This document shows, piece after piece, positions 26,901-33,652 of a stretch of DNA of 64,000 bases; within the stretch, counting starts at the first letter, position 1, and the number at the start of each line of letters is the position of its first letter. This stretch comes from DAOVRD01 sp964521715 (GTDB lineage: Bacteria; Planctomycetota; Brocadiia; SM23-32): positions 1 to 64,000 of the forward strand of contig CAZFSS010000005.1 in assembly GCA_964521715.1 (NCBI GenBank), written 5' to 3'. The notes below the pieces were generated by a model. That model was not told the DNA's origin and did no database searches. It saw nothing but the letters and a program-made list of their open reading frames with translations. Position numbers and translations under genes: made by a program.

Positions 26901-28687
26901 AGGTCGCGGTACCCCTCGCGCACCTCGGGCTCGTCCAGCCTCCAGCCGAACTGGCTGCAATGCGGCAGGCTGAAGGCCAGCAGCATCCCCTCCCGGTCGG
27001 CTGCGCGGAGCATGTCCTGGAAGTAGCCCACCTCCCCGACCTGGAAGTGGTAGTTGCCCATGATGAAGAAGTTGAACCCGTACTTCTTCATGCGGCGATA
27101 GGTGTTCGCTGCGCCTCCCAGCGAGCCGGCGTCGGCCGTCTGCGCGTTATTCAGGTCCAGCGCACGCAGATGGATCCGCTTCCCGTTCATGTAGAGGTCC
27201 CGGCCCTTGATCCGGAAGTCGCGGAACCCGAACTCGACGGGCAGCGCCTCGTCCAGGACGCCGCCCCCTCGATCCAGCAGCGCCAGGCGCAGCGTGCAGA
27301 GCTTCGGGTCGTCGATCTCCCACAACGGCGGGTCGGCCCAGCGCGAGCCGAAGGTCAGGCGGCCATCCGCCAGGTCCGCCTGCGAGAACGGATCGCTTGC
27401 GAACTCCTTGACGGTCCGCCCCTCACGCTCGACGCGCGCCCTCAGGCGAAAGCCGTCGCCCTCCGGCAGGGCCAGCTTCGCGTCGATCTCGATCTGTTCG
27501 TCCTCGACCGACGGTCGCACGAAGACGTCCTCGATGCCGCCCGCCGTCGGGCCGGAGAGCAGAAAGACGTCCCCGCAGAGCCCGCGGAAGCTCAGCTCGG
27601 ACTCCACCTCGAAGACGCGGTCCGGTCCCATGAAGCTCTGCGTCGCCGTGTCGCGCGGCAGCGCCATCACCAGCACGCTCAGCGTGTGCTTCGCGCCGGC
27701 GCGGCAAAGCCCCGTCACATCCAGCGTCCCGCCCGGCCAGAGCACGTGGCCGGCCGCCTGCCCGTCGACGAACGCGTCTGCGCGGCTCTGGACCAGGTCG
27801 AACTGGAGCTCGATCCTGCGGCCGTCCCAATCGGCGGGCACGGCGAACTCGCGCCGGTACCACGCCGCCCGCAGGGCGCCGAAGTCCGTCATCTCCCAGG
27901 CGGCAGCCGGCAGCACGCGCAGCGATCCGTCCCTCCGCCACGAGCCGGGCACCTTGAGATAGCCCCAGCCGGGGCCCTCGGGCGGCGAGGCGATCTCGCT
28001 CTCGGTCAGCGCGGGGCGCAACTGCCAGAGCCCGTTCAGGCATACCTCCTCGCGCATCTGCGAACTGAGGCGCCAGGCCTTCTCGATGTCCCACACGTGT
28101 TCGGCTCCTTGCGGGAGAGGCGCGTCGCGCAACGGCGGCGTGCGCTCGCCGCGCACGACGATGTCGTCGTAGTCCACGACGCCCTCCGCGGCGAAGTTGG
28201 CCGGGCCGATGCTCAGGAACTCCGCCCCGGGCGGCCGGATGAAGGTCCGCTCCATCCGGCGCCAGTCGAAGGTGCCCGTCCCCCGAAGCACGTCCGGCCA
28301 CGGGTCCACGTGCCGGTGATCCGCGTCGTTCCAGCTCATCACCATGCGGGCGTCATGGTAGCCCTCCGGGCCCATCTTGATCCCCTGGCACCGCATGCGG
28401 CAGCTCACGGACACGGCTACCCAGTCCGGCTCCAGGCGCAGCTCGAAGTTCGGCCCGCCGTAGGGCTTGATCCTGAGGAAGTGATTGCCGTCCTCCTCCA
28501 TGAGCGCGGCCTCGGCCACGCGGGGCCAGCCGTCCGGATAGCCGTCGGCGTCGGCGTCCGCTTCGAGGTCGCCGTTGGGGATCAGGTTCGCGGACATGTA
28601 GTCTTCGTCTTGCGCGCGCGCCCTTCCACACAAGACCGAAAGCAGCAGCACGAGCGCCCAGAGAAGAGAGCTCATCCCGCGCGGCAT
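23921..28687 (-). CDS. Very large secreted GH2-type beta-glycosidase homologue
   Basis: The 1588-residue protein has a signal peptide (about residues 1-25, ending GRARA). A carbohydrate-binding-like segment follows (NLIPNGDLEADADADGYPDGWP). Next come the GH2 sugar-binding, Ig-like and TIM-barrel domains: RHHPSVVLYTMNHNATG near 610 and KPFFFVEWGLPHIASW near 715. The Glu in VEWG matches the nucleophile, but the acid/base position (NE in LacZ) reads HN. About 700 further residues include amidotransferase-like segments (CDLLVVGREAL, LVLGPGAEGP) and a terminal sugar-binding-like domain with WESQRPELADYNGVFWYR. It would act outside the cytoplasm on galactose- or glucuronate-type glycans, if active. 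The start is supported by GGGAGG. The downstream neighbour is the kinase region. Confidence 0.8.
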   Translation of the reverse strand: MPRGMSSLLWALVLLLSVLCGRARAQDEDYMSANLIPNGDLEADADADGYPDGWPRVAEAALMEEDGNHFLRIKPYGGPNFELRLEPDWVAVSVSCRMRCQGIKMGPEGYHDARMVMSWNDADHRHVDPWPDVLRGTGTFDWRRMERTFIRPPGAEFLSIGPANFAAEGVVDYDDIVVRGERTPPLRDAPLPQGAEHVWDIEKAWRLSSQMREEVCLNGLWQLRPALTESEIASPPEGPGWGYLKVPGSWRRDGSLRVLPAAAWEMTDFGALRAAWYRREFAVPADWDGRRIELQFDLVQSRADAFVDGQAAGHVLWPGGTLDVTGLCRAGAKHTLSVLVMALPRDTATQSFMGPDRVFEVESELSFRGLCGDVFLLSGPTAGGIEDVFVRPSVEDEQIEIDAKLALPEGDGFRLRARVEREGRTVKEFASDPFSQADLADGRLTFGSRWADPPLWEIDDPKLCTLRLALLDRGGGVLDEALPVEFGFRDFRIKGRDLYMNGKRIHLRALDLNNAQTADAGSLGGAANTYRRMKKYGFNFFIMGNYHFQVGEVGYFQDMLRAADREGMLLAFSLPHCSQFGWRLDEPEVREGYRDLAGWIVGQVRHHPSVVLYTMNHNATGYQGDQDPALLDGRDPGPANRNREQALIAQQTAESLDPTRPVYHHQSGNLGSFITLNCYLNWAPIRERSRWLAIWATEGVKPFFFVEWGLPHIASWSSYRGPQFIWRASVMQQAWTHEFAATFKGDDAYEFDASDEACLKTELHFWEANQPFGYWNLLTHFGDRERNVLEIKSLYASKNWPAHRTWGMSAMLPWDQADFWRHKADRSGDPIPLATDWDGIQRPGLSPDVAIGGDDYLTSRYPEEDWEPSCVGQTFLRCNQPLLAYLGGKAEDFTEEGHNFHPGERVQKQAIVVNDSRHAVDCPYRWSLEGVAEGRGTMRGIEPGGIRKELIAADLPRDIESGTYRLSLSVELPDGRAQQDGMDVHVLGPVGEERVRGRIALYDPAGKTAEALSELGIDFVKVESAADLSDCDLLVVGREALSADGGAPDISRVLDGLNVLVFEQTEHALSDRLGFRTQVYGLRRVFPRVPGHPILDGLSAENLCDWRGDATLCPPYMEEAGGYDSYPHVRWCGFINSRVWRCGNGGNVATALIEKPARGDFLPIVDGGFDLQYAPILQLRQGKGTVVFCQMDVTGRTEQDPAARRLVLNLVRYCVSPQPAQATRVYYAGSPDGAEALAKLGLKPQRPAGADLGAGDLLVLGPGAEGPARAELEAAVKGGLSLLLVGNDEAALTRAPVGVACGVQTVASSRLKLPVREPAFQGLSNAETHFRNFRDLPLLSGPGTADERGLLAAADLGGGKVVFCQVAPWMFDPADFDHDRMTYRRTACLLGRILGNLGAPMDTPLLRYWAKPAMVLPDLTAGWRGRTDPDDVGLKEGWQSPDFDDGDWPGIRVAATWESQRPELADYNGVFWYRTAFDLRAVPPDADLLLVIGAVDDEDWTYLNGNLIGSVTNETNPNDHWSVERRYPIPRGLLKESGNVLAVRVNDTYLTGGIVRGPVAIQAPGRWQESYYVDDPEADDDPYRYYRW

Positions 28688-28730
28688 GGCCGACCTCCCA
28701 AGTGATGACATAGCTCCGCAGAGCGGCCCC

Positions 28731-28758
28731 ATTGTATGGCCGCCGTCCGCCGCGTCAA
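28731..28758 (-). promoter_or_regulatory. Promoter of the large GH2 gene
   Basis: On the minus strand TTGACG (28758-28753) and TACAAT (28736-28731) are 16 bases apart, about 45 bases before ATG 28687. Confidence 0.5.
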
Positions 28759-28795
28759 CCGCCGGCACGCGACCGCCGGCACCCCGGGCGGCGCG

Positions 28796-31660
28796 CTACC
28801 GCCCGCGCCCGAGGGCCAGCGCCTCCGTGCGCACCCGTTCCAGCCGCTTCAGCAGGCCCTCGCCTTCCCCGATGCGGTAGCCGAAGTGGATCGCCGCCGG
28901 GCCTTCCTTCTCGTATCGCTCCCCGGGCGCCAACTGCACGTCCAACGCTTGCCGGCAGTCGGAATGGAACCCGTCCCTGTCCTTCCAGTAATAGATCGCA
29001 AGCTCGGGCGAAAGTGCGGTCACGGCCTGGCCGAGGCCGACCTGCGCGTCCTCCCAGCCGCCGACGGGCACGTAGAAGTTCGGCACGTTCACCGTCGCCT
29101 CCTCGTCCCCCGCCGGGTCGCCGCCGATGGCGGGCGCCGTGTAGTGGAAGAGGCCGGCCAGCTTCCACGGACGCGCGTCGGCGTTCTCGACCCAGAGGCT
29201 CTGCGCCGCGAACCAGCCGCAGGACTCCCTCGGCACCCAGAAGCGCCATCCCGCCCGGTACGCCGGCGGCTCGTCCGTCTGCGGGGCCCTCCGCCCGGCC
29301 TGCGGATCAAACGTCGTGATGGCCTGCCCGCCGGCGCGGCGGCTCACCGTCACGTCGACCACGACGAAGTCGGCGTCCTCGCGCACAGCGGTCACGGCCG
29401 TGGCGTCCGGGCGGGTCCACAGGTTACCCGGCGCCTGCTGCTGTATCAGGGGTTGATAGGCGCCGAGCGGCACGCCCTCGAACCGCATGACCCACGCGTC
29501 CGGGCCGGTCCCGCTCTCCAGCTCGAGCGGGCCGGTGCGCAGCACCAGCGGCAGGGCCGGACCCTCCGCGGAGACGGGCGGCGGCTGACGGGTCCAGACC
29601 GCCACTGCTCCCGGCTCGTATACGGAATCCAGCTTCCCTGCCAGGTGGAGCTCGCACGCCCTCGGGTTCAGCTCAGCGACAGTGGCCGTGAGCTCAGGCC
29701 ACGGCTCGTCGCGCTCGTTGACCAGGCCGTAGTTGCTGTCCTCCGGGAACGTGCTGCTGATGCCAAGCGCCGGCTCGTCCACGTACATGAAGTAGTCCGA
29801 TCCCACGAAGAACGGCAGGCTGAATAGCGTGCCCTGGAAGAACCCGTAGCAGCGGGCCTTCTGCATCTGCGTGGCGACGCGCATCCCCGCCCCGTGCCTG
29901 CACGGTAGGCCGCTGTCCAGGGCCGGGAAACTCCACTCCGTCATGAACAGCGGCTTGCCGGCCTGCTCGTAGATCTCACGGTAGGACTCGACCAGGTCGC
30001 TCGGCACGCCGCGGTCCACGTCGATGCGCGGGTAGCTGTTGAACGAGACCACGTCGCAGTACTTCGCGCACACGTCCCAGACGCCGGGGGACCAGCCGGC
30101 GAAGCGGCACCCGAGGACGAGATGGTTCGGGTCGTGCCGCCGGATGGCCTCCGTGCATTCCTTGAAGTAGCGTTCGGCCACCAGGCGCACGTAGTCCCGG
30201 GCCATAGCCCGCGCTTGCTCGGTCTTCGGGTCGGCGGGATCGGTCGAGGCGGCCAGCTCCTCGAACGATGCGTATCCCGTGCCGAACGCCCGGTTGAACG
30301 CATCGACGGCAGGGCAGCGCTTGCGCACGACCTGCATCCAGGCCTGCTTGGCGGAGTGATCGGCGGGCTTGCGCCACGTCTCGGTCCAGAGGCCGAACTC
30401 GTTCTGCCAGTTGCCCAGGCCGCCGAACCACTGGAGCTCGTTGTCCAGGAAGTAGCCGATCAGCCACGGGTCGTCCCGGTTCGGGGCGCAGACCTTGCGC
30501 GCCGTCGCGTCGCAGTGGCGCGGCCAGCGCGGAGAGAACACGTTCGGGAAGCCCGTCCACGTTGTGCGCGGGACGATGTCGTCTACGTCGGCGAAGCTGC
30601 GGCCGGCCTCCAGCCACTCCGTGTGGGCGAAGTGCGTGTAGCGCAGGCGCTTGGAGTGGCCCGCCGGCAGCGTGTTGAATCCCCAGCCGCGCAGCCGTTC
30701 GCCGACGGCCCTCGCCCAGGTCTCCTCGCTGCCATACTTCTGCTCGACAAAGCGGTGGTGCGGGGCGTAGCCCAGCTTCTCGCACCAGTGCGCGTCGTAG
30801 TTCACGTGGTCGGTGCCGACCATGAAGAAGCCGAGCCCGTTCGGGTCGATCAGCCACCAGGCGTCATCGTGCTTCTCGGTATGGAAGAAGCCCGTCTTCT
30901 GGCCGCGCACCTGCGGGCAGCCGGGCACGTTGTAGGGCGGATACTCGTTGACTTGCTGCTGCTCTTCCGGGGCAGGAACCATGTCTGTCACCTCTGCTCG
31001 CACGTCGTCGAAATGGCCCGCCAGCAGCGAAGCTTCGAGCGCGGGCCGGCCGGCCTTCACGGCGGGCTTGCCCTCGTCGAAGGCGAAGCCCAGATGCCGC
31101 CGCGGCGTCCCGTCGGCGTCGGCGACGGTCCCCTCGATGCCGTCAGGCGAAAGGCTGATGCTCAGCCGGCAGGGGCGGCCGTAGTCCCACTGGAAGCCAC
31201 CCCCCTCGTCTTGTGTGCGCCGAAGGGCCGTCGGGCCCTCGTAGTTGGCGAGCCAGCGTCCCGCGTAGGACTCGGTCAGCTCCACGAAGCGACCCAACTC
31301 GTTTCCCTCCGGCGCCTGCACGAGGCCGAGGTGCCAGTAGTTGCCGTCGTCGCTCCGGACCGCCACGCCCGCCACGGCCCAGCCGGTCCCCTTGCGGCCG
31401 TCGATCTGCACGGTCGCCTCGACGACGACGCGGCGGCCGTGCGGAAGCCTCTGGAGGACCAGGAAGCTCCTCTCGCCGCCGTCGAAACCCATCGTCCCAT
31501 CCCTGACGGCCCATGCGGCCGAGTCCGGCGTCCACGCCGGCTCGCCCGCCGACCAGTCCGGGTAATCGAAGCCGTCCCGCCATTCTTCGGCGACGCAGGT
31601 CGCCGCGCCTGGAATCAGGAGCGCGCACAGCGCCAGCAGCAAGAGCGGCGTTTTCCTCAT
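28796..31660 (-). CDS. Secreted agarase-like (GH50-type) clan A glycosidase
   Basis: The 954-residue protein has a signal peptide (MRKTPLLLLALCALLIPGAATCVA). A beta-sandwich of concanavalin/LamG type follows (DGFDYPDWSAGEPAWTPD to about residue 215), then a TIM barrel. Barrel motifs are WWLIDPNGLGFFMVGTDHVNYD (about 255), WLIGYFLDNELQWFGG (about 400), whose Glu is the likely acid/base, and KPLFMTEWSFPALDSG (about 565), whose Glu is the likely nucleophile. The pattern is like GH50 and related beta-agarases, but substrate assignment is not secure. A C-terminal beta domain of about 300 residues follows. GGGGGGA lies before ATG 31660. It is divergently paired with the DUF4091-like gene and shares its intergenic palindrome. 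Confidence 0.7.
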   Translation of the reverse strand: MRKTPLLLLALCALLIPGAATCVAEEWRDGFDYPDWSAGEPAWTPDSAAWAVRDGTMGFDGGERSFLVLQRLPHGRRVVVEATVQIDGRKGTGWAVAGVAVRSDDGNYWHLGLVQAPEGNELGRFVELTESYAGRWLANYEGPTALRRTQDEGGGFQWDYGRPCRLSISLSPDGIEGTVADADGTPRRHLGFAFDEGKPAVKAGRPALEASLLAGHFDDVRAEVTDMVPAPEEQQQVNEYPPYNVPGCPQVRGQKTGFFHTEKHDDAWWLIDPNGLGFFMVGTDHVNYDAHWCEKLGYAPHHRFVEQKYGSEETWARAVGERLRGWGFNTLPAGHSKRLRYTHFAHTEWLEAGRSFADVDDIVPRTTWTGFPNVFSPRWPRHCDATARKVCAPNRDDPWLIGYFLDNELQWFGGLGNWQNEFGLWTETWRKPADHSAKQAWMQVVRKRCPAVDAFNRAFGTGYASFEELAASTDPADPKTEQARAMARDYVRLVAERYFKECTEAIRRHDPNHLVLGCRFAGWSPGVWDVCAKYCDVVSFNSYPRIDVDRGVPSDLVESYREIYEQAGKPLFMTEWSFPALDSGLPCRHGAGMRVATQMQKARCYGFFQGTLFSLPFFVGSDYFMYVDEPALGISSTFPEDSNYGLVNERDEPWPELTATVAELNPRACELHLAGKLDSVYEPGAVAVWTRQPPPVSAEGPALPLVLRTGPLELESGTGPDAWVMRFEGVPLGAYQPLIQQQAPGNLWTRPDATAVTAVREDADFVVVDVTVSRRAGGQAITTFDPQAGRRAPQTDEPPAYRAGWRFWVPRESCGWFAAQSLWVENADARPWKLAGLFHYTAPAIGGDPAGDEEATVNVPNFYVPVGGWEDAQVGLGQAVTALSPELAIYYWKDRDGFHSDCRQALDVQLAPGERYEKEGPAAIHFGYRIGEGEGLLKRLERVRTEALALGRGR

Positions 31661-31703
31661 TGTCCAGTCCCCCCGGCACCCCTGCGTGGGATCGAGCGCC
31701 GCC

Positions 31704-31732
31704 ATCGTAACTTGGCGGGCATTTCATGGCAA
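31704..31732 (-). promoter_or_regulatory. Promoter of the agarase-like gene
   Basis: On the minus strand TTGCCA (31732-31727) and TACGAT (31709-31704) are 17 bases apart, about 45 bases before the start codon. The -35 lies inside the palindrome 31716-31739. Confidence 0.5.
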
Positions 31733-31739
31733 ATGCCCG
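31716..31739. promoter_or_regulatory. Palindrome in divergent promoter region, operator candidate
   Basis: Perfect 9-bp arms CGGGCATTT and AAATGCCCG flank a 6-base centre CATGGC. The site covers the -35 of the agarase-like gene and is about 90 bases upstream of the DUF4091-like gene. A repressor bound here could control both divergent genes. Confidence 0.5.
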
Positions 31740-31761
31740 GGCGGGCGCCGGGAGGCAGCCG

Positions 31762-31791
31762 TTCGACTCGGCCCGCGCTTCCTGATATGCT
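31762..31791 (+). promoter_or_regulatory. Weak candidate promoter of the DUF4091-like gene
   Basis: TTCGAC (31762-31767) and TATGCT (31786-31791) are 18 bases apart, about 40 bases before ATG 31830. The -35 match is poor. Confidence 0.3.
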
Positions 31792-31829
31792 CTGTCCGCC
31801 GGAGGGTGCACTCAAGCGAGAGGCGACCG

Positions 31830-33560
31830 ATGAATCGCTGGCCGGGACTGATGGGCTGGCTGCTGTTGACGGCGATCTGCGCCGCAGCCGTCGCGGCCCA
31901 GGATGCGCCCGAGCAGTATCGCGTGCGCGGGCGCCGCGCGGCGCCGGATCCCTACCTCGGCGACCCGGGGTTGAGCGCCCCGGGCGCCTCAGCGTTTGAT
32001 GCCGCCGAGGCGGAAACGGCGCGCGGGTTCGTCGTCTTCACCCGGCCGCCGACGGACGTCGTCATGCCCGATTACGTGCCGACCGCGGCGGATCGGTGCG
32101 CCGCCCTGGAGGCGCGGGACTGCCCCGGCCAGTACGGTCCGATCACGTTCTGCGTCCTGGCGCTGCGGGCGGGCGAGTTCTCCGTGGGCGTGGGTGATCT
32201 GGCCAGCGCGGCGGGCGGGCGCATCGCCGCGCCGAACATGGACGTGCGCGCTGTCCGCTACGTGAAAGTGACGGCAGGAAGCGAGGCCCAGACCATCCCG
32301 CTGCTTATCGAGGCAGCCGAGAGCACGCGCGTCGCCGCGAACCGCCTGCAGCAGTTCTGGATCACCTACTACGTTCCCGAGGACACCGCGCCCGGCGTCT
32401 ACGAGGGACAGGTGCGGGTCCTGGTGGACGGCGAGTCCAGGCTGGAGATCCCGCTCCGGCTTCGCGTGAACCCCTTCAGGCTCGTCGAGCCCGACGTGGC
32501 CATCTACATCTATTACTCCCCCTCGGCGGACCCTTCGGACGTCGGCCTGGTCCGCAAGGAACTCGTCGACCAGCGCTGCCACGGCATGAACATCAGCTTC
32601 ATCTCGCTGCCGGTCACAAGCGACGGGGACCTGTCGCGCGAAGCACTCGCTCCGTTCCTCGATGCTTACGCATCCGCCGGCTTCGCCCGACCCGAGGTCC
32701 ACGCGGACCTCTGGAACCGGATTACCTCGGAATGGCTGAACACGCCCGACCGTTCGATCGGCATGTACGGCCCGTGGTTCCGCTACTATCCTTTCAGCAG
32801 GGAGCTTGACGAACGCTACGTCAGCACGGTGCAGATGATCCGCGACGAAGCGAAGGCGCGCGGGCTCGGGCTCGTCCTGGCCGTCGCAGACGAGGCCGGC
32901 AGCCATCCGTGGACCATCGAAGCCGCGCAGCATTACAGCGACCTGCTCAAGCGCGAAGTGCCGGACGTCGTGCGCGAGCTGACCGTGGGCGGCGGGTGGG
33001 CGATGGGCGAGTCCGAAGACGAGCTCTGGCGCGGCCGCATCCAGATCTGGAGCACCAACCGGTGGCTGCCGGACAAGCTCGACATCGTCCGCAGGGACGA
33101 TCCGAACGCGGTGATCCAGCTCTACAACATGGCCGGGAAGGGCTCCTCACCCGGCGGCCTTCAGTCCACGCGCATCTTCTACGGCTTCTTCAACTGGAAG
33201 GCAGAGGCCGCCGGGGTCGCGCAGTGGGTCTACTGGTACTCGTCCACGCCGGAGCACAACTACGTCTGGCCGGCCGAAGAACCCGCTGAGGGCAAGGTGC
33301 CGACGCTGAGCTGGGAAGCCGTGCGCGAGGGCGCAAAGGACCGCCGCTACCTGGCCACCCTGGAGGAGCGCCTGAAGGGCCGGAACGACGAGACGGCCGG
33401 ACAGGCCCGCAGATTCCTCGAGGAGGTGGCGGCGCAGATCGAACTGCGTACTGGCAACTACGACCCCATAGACGGCGGCCGCGTGCCCGCGCATCCGCCC
33501 GGCACCTACGACCGCTGGCGGGCGCGGATCGCCGACTTCATCGAGGCGCTCGCGCCATGA
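31830..33560 (+). CDS. Secreted glycoside-hydrolase-like protein (DUF4091 type)
   Basis: The 576-residue protein has a signal peptide (MNRWPGLMGWLLLTAICAAAVAA). An Ig-like region follows, with QFWITYYVPEDTAPGVYEGQVRVLVDG (about residues 170-200). This is the typical lead-in of proteins containing the DUF4091 catalytic-like barrel, which ends with RIFYGFFNWKAEAAGVAQWVYWY near 450-475. Such proteins are frequent in Bacteroidota and Planctomycetota polysaccharide clusters, but the chemistry is not established. ATG 31830 was chosen because it begins the signal peptide. The stop overlaps an ATG of the next frame by four bases, so it is probably cotranscribed with the GH42 gene downstream. Confidence 0.65.
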   Translation: MNRWPGLMGWLLLTAICAAAVAAQDAPEQYRVRGRRAAPDPYLGDPGLSAPGASAFDAAEAETARGFVVFTRPPTDVVMPDYVPTAADRCAALEARDCPGQYGPITFCVLALRAGEFSVGVGDLASAAGGRIAAPNMDVRAVRYVKVTAGSEAQTIPLLIEAAESTRVAANRLQQFWITYYVPEDTAPGVYEGQVRVLVDGESRLEIPLRLRVNPFRLVEPDVAIYIYYSPSADPSDVGLVRKELVDQRCHGMNISFISLPVTSDGDLSREALAPFLDAYASAGFARPEVHADLWNRITSEWLNTPDRSIGMYGPWFRYYPFSRELDERYVSTVQMIRDEAKARGLGLVLAVADEAGSHPWTIEAAQHYSDLLKREVPDVVRELTVGGGWAMGESEDELWRGRIQIWSTNRWLPDKLDIVRRDDPNAVIQLYNMAGKGSSPGGLQSTRIFYGFFNWKAEAAGVAQWVYWYSSTPEHNYVWPAEEPAEGKVPTLSWEAVREGAKDRRYLATLEERLKGRNDETAGQARRFLEEVAAQIELRTGNYDPIDGGRVPAHPPGTYDRWRARIADFIEALAP

Positions 33561-33652
33561 GCCCGGGCCTCAAGTGCCCTCCGATTCCGAAGTATGCTTG
33601 CGGATGCCCGGTGCTCCTGCTCTGCCTCCTCGTTTGCATCGGGAGGACTCCC

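Noticed and set aside
24701..28705. A very long open frame on the plus strand opposite the GH2 gene
   Set aside because: The minus-strand frame has a signal peptide, a ribosome site and family motifs; the opposite frame is a codon-bias shadow in GC-rich DNA.
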